Made by a program: the position numbers and the translations under genes. From CAZLHO01 sp964559455 (GTDB taxonomy: Bacteria; Krumholzibacteriota; Krumholzibacteriia; LZORAL124-64-63), in the NCBI GenBank assembly GCA_964559455.1, contig CAZLHO010000020.1, positions 1-48,439 of the forward strand: DNA of 48,439 nucleotides, read 5' to 3'. Positions 15,143-24,174 of this stretch are shown one piece after another. The notes under the pieces are model-generated. The model was not told where the DNA came from, made no database searches, and saw only the letters and a list, made by a program, of their open reading frames with translations. Numbering within the stretch: position 1 is the stretch's first letter; each line of letters begins with the position of its first letter.

Positions 15143-17646
15143 TGAACGACCGCTTCACGCAGAGGGTCCGCAAGGTCCTCTTCCTGGCCCGCGACGAGGC
15201 CGGGCGGATGCAGCACGACTACATCGGCACCGAGCACCTGCTGCTCGGCATCATCCGCGAGGCCGAGGGCATCGCCGCCAAGGTCCTGCAGCGGCTCGGC
15301 ATCGAGTTCGACCAGATCCACCAGGCCATCGAGGACCTGGTCGCCCCCCAGTCCGGCACGATCACCATCGGCGAGATCCCCTTCACCCCGCGCGCCAAGC
15401 GGGTCCTGGAGCTGTCGATCGACGAGGCGCGCCTGCACAACCACAACTACGTGGGCACCGAGCACCTGCTGCTGGCGCTGATCAAGGAGGGGGAGGGCGT
15501 CGCCGCCCGCGTGCTGGCCGAGCTGGGCGCCGACCACGAGAAGGTCCGCCGCGAGGTCATGAAGATGCTCGGCACCACCGACCGGGCGATCGTCGACCCC
15601 GAGGGCAAGAAGAAGAACCAGGAGACGCCGGTCCTCGACCAGTTCGGGCGCAACCTGACCGAGATGGCCCGCGAGGGCAAGCTGGACCCGACGATCGGGC
15701 GCAGCGGCGAGATCGAGCGCGTGATCCAGGTGCTGAGCCGGCGCAAGAAGAACAACCCGGTGCTGATCGGCGAGCCCGGCGTGGGCAAGACGGCGATCGC
15801 CGAGGGCCTGGCCCAGCACATCGTCGACGGTCAGATCCCCGGCCCGCTGCGCGAGAAGGAGATCATCACCCTCGACCTGGCCAGCGTCGTCGCCGGCACC
15901 AAGTACCGCGGCCAGTTCGAGGAGCGCCTGAAGCAGATCATGGCCGAGATCCGCGAATCCGAGGAGATCATCCTCTTCATCGACGAGCTGCACACCATCG
16001 TCGGCGCCGGCGGCGCCGAGGGCGCGATCGACGCCTCGAACATGCTCAAGCCCGCCCTGAGCCGGGGCGAGATCCAGTGCATCGGCGCCACGACCCTGGA
16101 CGAGTACCGCAAGTTCATCGAGAAGGACGGCGCCCTGGAGCGCCGCTTCCAGACGATCATCGTCAACCCGCCCAGCGAGGAGCAGACCGTCGAGATCCTC
16201 TTCGGCCTGCGCGACCGCTACGAGGCCCACCACCGGGCCAAGTTCGACGACGAGGCGATCCGCGCCGCCGTCTGGCTCTCGAACCGCTACATCTCCGGCC
16301 GGGCGCTGCCGGACAAGGCCATCGACGTCATCGACGAGGCCGGCTCACGGGCGCGTCTGTCGATGGCCGTCGTGCCGCCGGACCTGCGCGACATCGAGTC
16401 CGAGATCCAGGAGACGGTCAAGGAGAAGGAGGCGGCGATCCAGGCCCAGGAGTTCGAGAAGGCCGCCCGTTTCCGCGACGACGAGAAGGAGCTGAAGCAG
16501 AAGCTGACCGAGATGAAGAAGTCGTGGCGCGACGAGAAGGTCGAGAACACGGCGATCGTCGACATCAAGCTCATCTGCCGCGTGATCTCCGACATGACCG
16601 GCATCCCCGTGGCCGAGGTCGAGGAGGAGGAGACCCAGAAGCTGCTGCGGATGGAGGAGAAGCTGAGCGAATGGATCATCGGCCAGGACGACGCGATCAA
16701 CGCCGTCTCCAAGGCCATCCGCCGCAACCGGGCCGGCCTGCGCGACCCGCGGCGCCCGATCGGCTCCTTCCTCTTCATGGGGCCGACCGGCGTCGGCAAG
16801 ACCGAGGTCGCCCGCCGCCTGGCCGAGTTCCTCTTCGGCGACCAGAGCTCGCTGATCCGCGTGGACATGTCCGAGTACATGGAGAAGTTCTCGGTCTCCC
16901 GCCTGGTCGGCGCGCCCCCGGGCTACGTCGGCTACGACGAGGGCGGCATGCTCACCGAGAAGGTGCGGCGCAAGCCCTACGCCGTCGTCCTGCTGGACGA
17001 GATCGAGAAGGCCCATCCCGACGTCTTCAACATCCTGCTGCAGGTGCTCGAGGACGGCGTGCTCACCGACAGCTTCGGCCACGCCGTGGACTTCAAGAAC
17101 ATCGTGCTGATCATGACCTCGAACGTGGGCAGCCGCGAGGCCAAGGCCAGCAAGCCGCTGGGCTTCGGCTCCGAGGAGCAGCAGGTCTCGGACGCCCGCA
17201 TCCGGGCCGTGGTCGACACCGACCTCAAGAAGACCTTCAGCCCCGAGTTCCTGAACCGCGTCGACGAGCTGATCTTCTTCCGTTCGCTGGACCGCACCGA
17301 CATGCGCAGCATCGTGGAGATCCTGCTCCGCGACGTGAACCTGCGGCTGAAGAACATGGAGATCGAGTTCGACTTCACCGACGCCGCCAAGGAATTCCTC
17401 TGCCGCGTCGGCTACGATCCCGAGCACGGCGCCCGGCCGCTGCGTCGGTCGATCCAGAAATACGTCGAGGACCCGCTGAGCGAGCTGCTGCTGCGGGGCA
17501 CCGTGCGCAGCAACTGCCTGCTGAAGGTGGACGCCGGCAACGACGAGCTCACCTTCGTCGGCGAGCCCCGGACCGCGGGGGAGGCCGCGCCGGATGCGGA
17601 ACCCGAGCAGGCCTCCGGCGAACCGAAGGAGTCTCCCGCCTCCTGA
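15142..17646 (+). CDS. clpC: ClpC, AAA+ unfoldase of the ClpCP protease
   Basis: ClpC unfolds proteins, including arginine-phosphorylated ones, and feeds them to ClpP. I chose ATG 15142 because it follows GGAAGG and starts with the family's NDRFTQRVRKVLFLARDEA. Residues 1-145 hold two Clp_N repeats (GTEHLLLGIIREAEG and GTEHLLLALIKEGEG). The D1 Walker A is GEPGVGKT near residue 210. The ClpC-specific middle domain carries a UVR motif (KEKEAAIQAQEFEKAARFRD). The D2 Walker A is GPTGVGKT near 548. The ClpP-docking loop tripeptide LGF occurs in KPLGFGSEE. The 834 aa length is typical, with an acidic C-terminal tail. clpP is not in the window. It lies downstream of mcsA-mcsB as its partner. Confidence 0.96.
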   Translation: MNDRFTQRVRKVLFLARDEAGRMQHDYIGTEHLLLGIIREAEGIAAKVLQRLGIEFDQIHQAIEDLVAPQSGTITIGEIPFTPRAKRVLELSIDEARLHNHNYVGTEHLLLALIKEGEGVAARVLAELGADHEKVRREVMKMLGTTDRAIVDPEGKKKNQETPVLDQFGRNLTEMAREGKLDPTIGRSGEIERVIQVLSRRKKNNPVLIGEPGVGKTAIAEGLAQHIVDGQIPGPLREKEIITLDLASVVAGTKYRGQFEERLKQIMAEIRESEEIILFIDELHTIVGAGGAEGAIDASNMLKPALSRGEIQCIGATTLDEYRKFIEKDGALERRFQTIIVNPPSEEQTVEILFGLRDRYEAHHRAKFDDEAIRAAVWLSNRYISGRALPDKAIDVIDEAGSRARLSMAVVPPDLRDIESEIQETVKEKEAAIQAQEFEKAARFRDDEKELKQKLTEMKKSWRDEKVENTAIVDIKLICRVISDMTGIPVAEVEEEETQKLLRMEEKLSEWIIGQDDAINAVSKAIRRNRAGLRDPRRPIGSFLFMGPTGVGKTEVARRLAEFLFGDQSSLIRVDMSEYMEKFSVSRLVGAPPGYVGYDEGGMLTEKVRRKPYAVVLLDEIEKAHPDVFNILLQVLEDGVLTDSFGHAVDFKNIVLIMTSNVGSREAKASKPLGFGSEEQQVSDARIRAVVDTDLKKTFSPEFLNRVDELIFFRSLDRTDMRSIVEILLRDVNLRLKNMEIEFDFTDAAKEFLCRVGYDPEHGARPLRRSIQKYVEDPLSELLLRGTVRSNCLLKVDAGNDELTFVGEPRTAGEAAPDAEPEQASGEPKESPAS

Positions 17647-17689
17647 TCCCCGGCCGCCGCCGGGCGGTCGGCTCGACCCCGACCCAGCG

Positions 17690-17782
17690 ACGGGCGCCGC
17701 CTTGCGGCGCCCGTCCTTGCGCGGAGGCCCTCCGCCGCCCTAATTGGGGAACCCGGCGGCGCCCGCCTTGTACAAGGGCGGG
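17690..17782 (+). terminator. Hairpins between clpC and bamA
   Basis: Two inverted repeats follow clpC. The first has an 11-base stem, ACGGGCGCCGC (17690-17700) with GCGGCGCCCGT (17704-17714), around loop CTT. The second is CCCGCCTTG...CAAGGGCGGG (17762-17782) with a one-base bulge. Neither has a clear T-run, though the second is followed by TTCTGCGTT. They probably separate clpC transcription from the bamA-lpx block. Confidence 0.5.
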
Positions 17783-17796
17783 TTCTGCGTTGGCGG

Positions 17797-17825
17797 TTGC
17801 CAGTCCGGCCGCCCTTTGCTAGGAT
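17797..17825 (+). promoter_or_regulatory. Sigma-70-type promoter for the bamA-lpx cluster
   Basis: TTGCCA (17797-17802), a 17-base spacer and TAGGAT (17820-17825) make a good housekeeping promoter 60 bases upstream of the bamA ATG. It lies just after the hairpins behind clpC, which supports a new transcription unit. Confidence 0.6.
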
Positions 17826-17884
17826 GCCCCGGCTTCCGCCCCCTGCGGGCGCCGCCACCCACGGAACCAGGCGAGATAGGCAGC

Positions 17885-20194
17885 ATGCTCAACCGGACAA
17901 TCTTCCCGGCGATCCTCATCGCCCTGCTCGCGTCGGTCCTGGCCCCGCCCGCCGCCGCACAGGTTCCCGACGTGACCGCCGTCGACGTCGTCGGCGTGCG
18001 CACCGTCGGCGCGCGGCAGGTCCTGGCCTGGTCCGGTCTCGAGACGGGACGGCCCTACTCCGAGGAGCTGGTCGCCGAGGCCATCCGCCGCCTCTTCGCC
18101 ACGGGCAAGTTCGCGGACATCTACGTCTACCGTCGGGACGAGGCCGAGGGCGTGCGCCTGGTCCTGAACCTGCGCGAGTTCCCCCGCATCCGGGACATCG
18201 TCTTCCGCGGCAACGACAAGGTGAAGGCGGACAAGCTGAAGGAGGCCTACCCGCCGACGGTGGGTCAGTTCGCCAATCCGGCCGTGCTCACCCGCGAACT
18301 CGCCGCCATCCGCGAGCTCTACTACGAGAAGGGCTACTTCAACGTTGCCGCGGACATCGACTCCTCGCTCGTCGACGCCAACAACCTGGAGACGGTGGTC
18401 GTCACCCTCGTCGAGGGCCGCAAGGTCAAGACCGAGTCGATCGAGTTCGTGGGCAACGAGAACCTCGAGACCTCGCGCCTGCGCAAGGTGATGAAGCAGA
18501 GCACCGGCGGTTTCCTGCGCGGCTCGACCTTCAAGAAGAACCAGTTCGACGAGGACAAGGAGCGGATCGTCTCGCTGTACCGGGACAACGGCTACCTGGA
18601 CGCCGCGATCCTGAAGGTCGACCGCGACTTCAGCGAAGACCGCGAGAAGCTTTCGCTGACGATCCACGTCGAGGAGGGCCGGCAGTACACCGTCGGCGAC
18701 ATCAACTGGCGCGAAAATACCGTCTACGACGATGCGACCGTCGCCCGCCTGATCCTGCTCGAGAAGGGCGACGTCTTCCGTGAGGGCGACTTCCAGGAGA
18801 CGCTGCAGGGCCTGCACTCGCTCTACTGGGACAGCGGCTACATCTACATCACGATCGAGCCGGTGCGCGACATCCACGAGGACGTCGTCGATTTGACCTT
18901 CACCTTCCAGGAGGGCGAACCGGCCCGCATCCGCAACATCGAGCTCGTGGACAACGTGAAGACCTACGACCGCGTGGTGCTGCGGGAGCTGCGCATCTTC
19001 CCCGGCGACGTCTTCAGCAACAGTCGGGTCGGGCTGTCGCAGCGCGACATCTTCCAGCTCGGCTACTTCGAGGACGTGCAGGTCGACTTCAAGCCCGCCG
19101 ACACCGAGGGCGACATCGACCTCGTGCTGAAGCTGAAGGAGAAGCAGACCGGCCAGTTCTCGTTCGGCATGGCCTACAGCGCCCAGACCTCGGCGACCGG
19201 CTTCATCCAGGTGGCCGAGACCAACTTCATGGGCCGGGGCCAGAACATCGGCCTGGCCTGGCAGTTCGGCAGCCGGCGGCGCTACGTCGACCTCAACTTC
19301 ACCGAGCCCTGGTTCCGCGGCACCCCGACGCTGGTCGGCGCCAACCTCTTCGACCGCTACACCTACAACTACGACGACTTCTACGAGAGCCGCATCAAGG
19401 GCGGCGCCCTGCGCCTGGGCCGCCGCATCCCCGGCACCACCTACAGCCGCGTCGGCCTGCGCTACGAGCTCTCGCAGACCCGGCTCTCGAACTTCAGCAG
19501 CGCCTACGTCAACTACCTGGACGACCTCGAGGAGCAGCTCGGCACCCGCGACATCCCCTTCGAGCGCCTGGACAAGGTGGACTGGCCGCGCACCAAGAGC
19601 GCCCTGACGCTGACCCTGAGCCGCAATTCGACCGACAACCCCTTCTTCCCGACCCAGGGCGCCCGCAGCTCCTACAGCGTGGAGCTCTCGGGCGGGCCGC
19701 TGGGCGCGGACATCGACTACCAGAAGCACCTGCTCAGCCACGCCTTCTACCAGAGGCTGCCGGCCGGATTCGCCCTGCGCGTGAGCACCCAGATGGGGCT
19801 GATCCACGGCCTGGACTCGGCCGACGCCGTGCCGGACTACGAGAAGTTCCGCCTGGGCGGCAACCGCATCTATCCCCTGCGCGGCTACGGCGACCTCGAG
19901 GTCGTCCCGCGGGGCAATCCGGGCTTCATCGGCGGCCGTTTCTACACTATTATGAGCACCGAGGTCCTGTATCCCTTGACGCAGGCCGTCCAGTTGCTAG
20001 GTTTCCTCGATCAGGGCGACACCTGGAACAGCTTCAGCGAGGCGGATTTCACGAACCTGCGCAAGGGCGCCGGCTTCGGAGTCCGCGTCGAGGTGCCCAT
20101 GATGGGCACGATCGGATTCGACTACGGCTACGGTTTCGACCGTTCCGGCGGTCCCGCCTGGGAGCCGCACTTCAACTTCGGCACCTTCTTCTAG
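17885..20194 (+). CDS. bamA: Outer membrane protein assembly factor BamA
   Basis: BamA inserts beta-barrel proteins into the outer membrane. ATG 17885 starts a Sec signal peptide ending PPAAAQ. Five POTRA repeats follow (about residues 28-430), each with the pattern of a two-strand and helix module, e.g. RIRDIVFRGNDKVKADKLKEA and ESIEFVGNENLETSRLRKVM. The C-terminal Omp85 barrel (about 440-769) contains FGMAYSAQTSATGFIQVAETNFMG, and the protein ends NFGTFF with the terminal aromatic typical of barrel proteins. The 769 aa length is normal. skp follows after 30 bases. Confidence 0.96.
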   Translation: MLNRTIFPAILIALLASVLAPPAAAQVPDVTAVDVVGVRTVGARQVLAWSGLETGRPYSEELVAEAIRRLFATGKFADIYVYRRDEAEGVRLVLNLREFPRIRDIVFRGNDKVKADKLKEAYPPTVGQFANPAVLTRELAAIRELYYEKGYFNVAADIDSSLVDANNLETVVVTLVEGRKVKTESIEFVGNENLETSRLRKVMKQSTGGFLRGSTFKKNQFDEDKERIVSLYRDNGYLDAAILKVDRDFSEDREKLSLTIHVEEGRQYTVGDINWRENTVYDDATVARLILLEKGDVFREGDFQETLQGLHSLYWDSGYIYITIEPVRDIHEDVVDLTFTFQEGEPARIRNIELVDNVKTYDRVVLRELRIFPGDVFSNSRVGLSQRDIFQLGYFEDVQVDFKPADTEGDIDLVLKLKEKQTGQFSFGMAYSAQTSATGFIQVAETNFMGRGQNIGLAWQFGSRRRYVDLNFTEPWFRGTPTLVGANLFDRYTYNYDDFYESRIKGGALRLGRRIPGTTYSRVGLRYELSQTRLSNFSSAYVNYLDDLEEQLGTRDIPFERLDKVDWPRTKSALTLTLSRNSTDNPFFPTQGARSSYSVELSGGPLGADIDYQKHLLSHAFYQRLPAGFALRVSTQMGLIHGLDSADAVPDYEKFRLGGNRIYPLRGYGDLEVVPRGNPGFIGGRFYTIMSTEVLYPLTQAVQLLGFLDQGDTWNSFSEADFTNLRKGAGFGVRVEVPMMGTIGFDYGYGFDRSGGPAWEPHFNFGTFF

Positions 20195-20224
20195 CGGGTG
20201 GCCTCGGCCACCGAGGGAGTTTCC

Positions 20225-20773
20225 ATGAGCAGGCAGCGGCTTTTCCACTCCATACTTATCGTGTTCGCGCTCGCGACCCTGATTCCGGCGGTCCTGCCCG
20301 ACGCGGCCGGCGCCGCGGACGTCAAGCCCCTGGCGGTCATCGATTCGGCCCGCATCGTCGAGGAGTACAGCGCGGCCAAGGACGCCCAGGAGCAGTTCCA
20401 GCGCTTCCTGCAGGAGCTGGAGCGGGAGATCGGGCAGAAGGAGAAGGACCTCCTGCGCTTGTCCGAGGAGATCGAGAGCCAGAAGCTGCTGCTCGGCGAG
20501 GACGCCCTGAACGCGCGGGTGGAGGAGTTCCAGCGCCAACGGGAGGCCTACGACGACTTCCGGAATTCGGCCGACAGCCGGGCCGAATCGGAGTACAAGT
20601 CGCTGATCCAGCCGATCATCAACCAGGTCAAGACGATAGCGGAACGGCTCGGCCGCGAGGAGGGCTTCGGCCTGATCATCGACGTGGCCGCCCTGACCGC
20701 GCTCTACATCGATCCCGACGTCGACCTCACCGACAAGGTGCTCGGCGAGCTCGTGCGCGGGGCCGAGGAGTAG
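20225..20773 (+). CDS. skp: Periplasmic chaperone Skp/OmpH
   Basis: Skp carries unfolded outer-membrane proteins across the periplasm to BamA. The 182 aa protein has a signal peptide (about residues 1-27) and the family opening LAVIDSARIVEEYSAAKDAQEQF. A long charged coiled coil follows (about residues 50-130), then a C-terminal segment ending DPDVDLTDKVLGELV, as in OmpH-family proteins. It sits between bamA and lpxD, its usual place in many diderms. Confidence 0.92.
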   Translation: MSRQRLFHSILIVFALATLIPAVLPDAAGAADVKPLAVIDSARIVEEYSAAKDAQEQFQRFLQELEREIGQKEKDLLRLSEEIESQKLLLGEDALNARVEEFQRQREAYDDFRNSADSRAESEYKSLIQPIINQVKTIAERLGREEGFGLIIDVAALTALYIDPDVDLTDKVLGELVRGAEE

Positions 20774-20846
20774 ACGCGCCGGTAGGTTTCTGTTGACATC
20801 GTCCGGCGCTGCCGTCAGCTTTTGGCTGTTGACTAAATAACAGATG

Positions 20847-20881
20847 AGCCCCCCCTCACCGCAGGGTTGAGGACGGGGGCT
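20847..20881 (+). terminator. Hairpin between skp and lpxD
   Basis: AGCCCCC plus CCTCA (20847-20858) can pair with TGAGG plus GGGGGCT (20868-20881) around a nine-base loop, leaving a two-base bulge. The sequence after it is moderately T-rich (TTTGCACAATTT). It lies 22 bases before the lpxD ATG. It could be a partial terminator or an attenuator that sets the ratio of bamA-skp to lpx transcripts. Upstream, GTTGACA occurs at 20792 but I find no matching -10 box. Confidence 0.45.
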
Positions 20882-20902
20882 TTGCACAATTTCGGGAGGC
20901 GG

Positions 20903-21937
20903 ATGGAGGCGCGACGTCTCAGCGAGCTGGCGCAGCTGGCCGGGGTTCCCTGGGAAGGGGAGAGCGATCCCCTGATCCGGGGCGCGGCGGGTTTCGGTGA
21001 CGCCGGTCCGGACCAGATCACCTTCGTCGACGACCGCAAGCTCGAGAAACAACTGGAAGGGATCCGGGCGGGCGCCGTGGTCGTCCGGCCCGGGGTGCCC
21101 TGCCCCGTGCCCGCGCTGCGCTGCGACAGCCCTCGGCAGGTCTTCGCCGGCCTGCTCGGACTCTTCGCGCCCTCGCTGGACCGCGTGCTGCCCCTGGAGC
21201 GGCATCCCACGGCGGTGGTCGATCCGACCGCCGAGCTGGCCGCCGACGTCGCCCTGGGGCCCTACTCCGTGGTCGGGCCCGGCGCCGTGATCGGGGCCGG
21301 CTGCCGGCTGGGCGCCCACGTCGTGGTCGAGGCCGACGCCCGCCTGGGCGCGTCCTGCCTGCTGCACACCCGCGCCGTGGTGCGCGAACGCTGCGTCCTG
21401 GGCGACCGGGTCGTTCTGCACGCGGGGACCGTGGTCGGCGGCGACGGTTTCGGATACGTTCCCGGGCCCGAGGGCCTGGTCAAGATCCCGCAGATCGGCA
21501 TCGTCGTCCTCGAGGACGATGTCGAGGTCGGGGTCAACTCGTGCATCGACCGCGCGACCGCCGGCGAGACCCGCGTCAAGCGGGGCACGAAGATCGACAA
21601 CCTGGTGCAGATCGCCCACAATGTGGTCGTGGGCAGCCACTGCGCCATTTCGGCCCAGACCGGCATCTCGGGCAGTTGCGTGCTCGGCGACGGCGTGGTC
21701 ATGGGCGGACAGGTCGGCTGCGCCGACCACCTGACCTTGGGAGACGGAGCCCGGATCGCCGCCAAGTCCGGATTGACGCGCGACGTTCCCGCCGGACAGG
21801 CCGTCTTCGGCTATCCGGCGCTGGAGTTCAACCGCGCCTTCCGGCTGGTGGCGCTGTCGCACCGCCTGCCCGAACTCTTCAAGCGCGTGGCCCGTCTGGA
21901 ATCCGCGGCGGCGGACGGACGGTCGGAGGAGGACTAG
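20903..21937 (+). CDS. lpxD: UDP-3-O-acylglucosamine N-acyltransferase LpxD
   Basis: Third committed step of lipid A synthesis: adds the N-linked hydroxyacyl chain. ATG 20903 was chosen over an in-frame TTG at 20867 because GGGAGG lies four bases upstream. An N-terminal uridine-binding domain (about residues 1-95) precedes a left-handed beta-helix of hexapeptide repeats. The catalytic-His region appears as LVQIAHNVVVGSHCAISAQTGISGS. The GDGFGYVPG segment is typical of LpxD and separates it from LpxA. Length 344 aa. lpxC-fabZ starts 6 bases later. Confidence 0.95.
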   Translation: MEARRLSELAQLAGVPWEGESDPLIRGAAGFGDAGPDQITFVDDRKLEKQLEGIRAGAVVVRPGVPCPVPALRCDSPRQVFAGLLGLFAPSLDRVLPLERHPTAVVDPTAELAADVALGPYSVVGPGAVIGAGCRLGAHVVVEADARLGASCLLHTRAVVRERCVLGDRVVLHAGTVVGGDGFGYVPGPEGLVKIPQIGIVVLEDDVEVGVNSCIDRATAGETRVKRGTKIDNLVQIAHNVVVGSHCAISAQTGISGSCVLGDGVVMGGQVGCADHLTLGDGARIAAKSGLTRDVPAGQAVFGYPALEFNRAFRLVALSHRLPELFKRVARLESAAADGRSEED

Positions 21938-21943
21938 TCAGCG

Positions 21944-23257
21944 ATGCTCATCCTGCAGCGGACGCTGGGCGAACAGGTCGAATTCAAGGGAGTCGGCCTG
22001 CATTCCGGCAGTGAGGCGACGATCGCCTTCCTGCCCGCCCCGCCCAACACCGGCATCGTCTTCGCCGTGCCCGGCCCCGACGGCGAGGTCCGCATCCCTG
22101 CGCGCGTCGACATGGTGCCGCAGGATCACGCCGGCGTCCGCAACACCTCGCTGGCCGCCGGCGGCGCCCGCATCCAGACCGTCGAGCACGTGCTCTCGGC
22201 CCTTTCGGGAGCCGGCGTCACGAACTGCCTCGTCAAGCTGGACGGCGAGGAGCCGCCCGAGCCGCCCGACGGCAGCACCCTGCTCTATCTGGACCTCTTC
22301 GAGCGCGCGGGCGTCGTGGACCAGGGCCTGCCCGCGCCCTACTACCGCATCGGCGCGCCGATCAGCTGGCGGCAGGGCGACATCTCGATCGAGGCTCGGC
22401 CGGCGAACCGCTTCCTGCTGAGCTTCGAGATCGACTACGACGACGCCCTGATCGGTCGTCAGCAGGCCACCTTCGAGATCACGCCCGAGATCTACCGGCG
22501 CGACATCGCCCCCTCGCGCACCTTCGCGCTGAAGCGCGACATCGAGAAGCTGCAGGCCCTGGGCCTGGCCCGCGGCGGCTCGCTCTCGAACGCCCTGGTC
22601 GTGGACGACGGCCGTCTGCTCAACGAGGCGGGCCTGCGTTTCCACGACGAGTTCGTGCGGCACAAGATCCTGGACCTGCTCGGCGACCTCTCGCTGCTCG
22701 GGATGCCGATCAAGGGGCACATCATCGCCCGCCGCTCGGGGCACGATTCCAACGTGGCCTTCACGCGCCTGCTGGCCGACCGGCAGCGCCGCTCGGCCGC
22801 CATCTACCCGCCGCGGGAGCCCGAGGTCTGGGACATCGCCAGCATCATGGAGATGATGCCGCACCGTTATCCCTTCCTGCTCGTGGACCGGATCATCGCC
22901 CTGGAGAGCGGCAAGCGCGTGACGGGCCTGAAGAACGTGACCATCAACGAGCCCTTCTTCCAGGGGCATTTCCCCGGGCATCCGATCATGCCGGCCGTGC
23001 TCATCATCGAGGCCATGGCCCAGGTCGGCGGCGTCCTGCTGCTGAGCAGCGTCGACAGTCCCGACGGCAAGCTCGTCTACTTCAGCGGGATCGACGAGGC
23101 GCGATTCCGCAAGCCGGTGGTTCCCGGCGACCAGCTGCGTTTCGAGCTGGAGATGCTCAAGCTGCGCGGGCCCATCTGCAAGATGCGCGGAGTTGCCTAC
23201 GTGGGCGACGACCTCGTCGCCGAGGCCGTGCTCATGTCGACCATCGTGGACCGGTGA
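21944..23257 (+). CDS. lpxC/fabZ: LpxC-FabZ bifunctional fusion protein
   Basis: One 437 aa chain joins UDP-3-O-acyl-GlcNAc deacetylase (about residues 1-280) to beta-hydroxyacyl-ACP dehydratase (about 288-437). In LpxC the zinc ligands are visible: H82 in TVEHVLSAL, and H240 and D244 in RHKILDLLGD; the downstream catalytic His is in GHIIARRSGH. In FabZ the catalytic pair is H307 (MMPHRYPFLLVDRI) and E356 (GHFPGHPIMPAVLIIEAMAQVG). No stop or start separates them. Such fusions are known mainly in Bacteroidetes and relatives. LpxC commits hydroxyacyl chains to lipid A while FabZ draws the same pool into phospholipids, so fixed stoichiometry makes sense. Confidence 0.96.
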   Translation: MLILQRTLGEQVEFKGVGLHSGSEATIAFLPAPPNTGIVFAVPGPDGEVRIPARVDMVPQDHAGVRNTSLAAGGARIQTVEHVLSALSGAGVTNCLVKLDGEEPPEPPDGSTLLYLDLFERAGVVDQGLPAPYYRIGAPISWRQGDISIEARPANRFLLSFEIDYDDALIGRQQATFEITPEIYRRDIAPSRTFALKRDIEKLQALGLARGGSLSNALVVDDGRLLNEAGLRFHDEFVRHKILDLLGDLSLLGMPIKGHIIARRSGHDSNVAFTRLLADRQRRSAAIYPPREPEVWDIASIMEMMPHRYPFLLVDRIIALESGKRVTGLKNVTINEPFFQGHFPGHPIMPAVLIIEAMAQVGGVLLLSSVDSPDGKLVYFSGIDEARFRKPVVPGDQLRFELEMLKLRGPICKMRGVAYVGDDLVAEAVLMSTIVDR

Positions 23258-23283
23258 ATCCGGTCCGGAGGAGGAGAGAGATC

Positions 23284-24105
23284 GTGACACCCACCAACAT
23301 CAACCGGGCCAGCGGGCCGCGCCCCCTGCGCAAGCCGGAGATCCACCCCACCGCCGTGGTGCATCCGGACGCTCGCATCGCCCACAACGTGCGGATCGGT
23401 CCGCACGCGGTGGTCGGCCCCGAGGTGTCGATCGGTCCCGACTGCGTGATCGGTTCCTCCGTGCTGATCGACGGCCGCACCGAGATCGGCCGCAACAACC
23501 AGATCTTCCACGGCGCCGTGATCGGCACCGCTCCCCAGGATCTGAAGTACCAGGGGGAGGAGACCTTCATCGAGATCGGCGACGACAACACGATCCGCGA
23601 GTACGTCACGATCCACCTGGCCACGGGCGAGGGCGAGAAGACGCGCGTCGGCAACGGCAACATGCTGATGGCCTACGTGCACGTCGCCCACAACTGCCAC
23701 ATCCAGGACCACTGCATCCTGGCCAACGCGGTGAACCTGGCCGGGCACGTCGAGATCGACCACTGGGCGATCCTGGGCGGGATGACGCCGGTGCACCAGT
23801 TCGTGCGCGTCGGCCAGCATTCCTTCATCGGCGGCGGCAGCCGCGTGGCCCAGGACGTGCCGCCCTTCATCCGGGTGGCGGGCAATCCGGTGGAGGTCGC
23901 TGGCATCAACAGCGTCGGCCTGAAGCGCCGCGGCTTCGACGACGAGACCCTGTTCAACCTGAAGCGGGCCTACCGCCTGCTCTACCGGACGGGGCTGAAC
24001 GTGAGCCAGGCGATGGAGCGCATCACCACGGACTGCAAGCTCGACACCCATGTCGAGAATCTCATGGCCTTCATCCGGCGCAGCGAACGGGGCATCGTCC
24101 GCTGA
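23284..24105 (+). CDS. lpxA: UDP-N-acetylglucosamine O-acyltransferase LpxA
   Basis: First step of lipid A synthesis. GTG 23284 was chosen because a strong purine-rich site (GGAGGAGGAGAG) ends six bases before it; an earlier in-frame GTG at 23254 overlaps the lpxC stop but has no such site. The protein is a hexapeptide-repeat beta-helix (HPTAVVHPDARIAHNVRIGP). The catalytic-His region is YVHVAHNCHIQDHCILANAV. The C-terminal helical domain contains GLKRRGFDDETLFNLKRAYR, which separates LpxA from LpxD. Length 273 aa. Confidence 0.95.
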   Translation: MTPTNINRASGPRPLRKPEIHPTAVVHPDARIAHNVRIGPHAVVGPEVSIGPDCVIGSSVLIDGRTEIGRNNQIFHGAVIGTAPQDLKYQGEETFIEIGDDNTIREYVTIHLATGEGEKTRVGNGNMLMAYVHVAHNCHIQDHCILANAVNLAGHVEIDHWAILGGMTPVHQFVRVGQHSFIGGGSRVAQDVPPFIRVAGNPVEVAGINSVGLKRRGFDDETLFNLKRAYRLLYRTGLNVSQAMERITTDCKLDTHVENLMAFIRRSERGIVR

Positions 24106-24120
24106 TCCGGCCGGCCTGCA

Positions 24121-24160
24121 GGCGGCGGCGGTGTCCCGCGGCGCCGCCGCCGCCGTTTTT
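24121..24160 (+). terminator. Terminator-like hairpin between lpxA and lpxB
   Basis: GGCGGCGGCGG pairs with CCGCCGCCGCC, followed at once by GTTTTT (24155-24160). This is a canonical intrinsic terminator shape. It lies inside what otherwise looks like a continuous lipid A gene run, and the lpxB ribosome-binding site follows directly. It may therefore work as an attenuator. Confidence 0.6.
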
Positions 24161-24174
24161 CGAGGAGGCGTGAC

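Noticed and set aside
20793..20839. GTTGACA and TTGACTAAATAA as an lpxD promoter
   Set aside because: Neither -35-like box has a -10 box at acceptable spacing; the expected position for the second falls in the hairpin.
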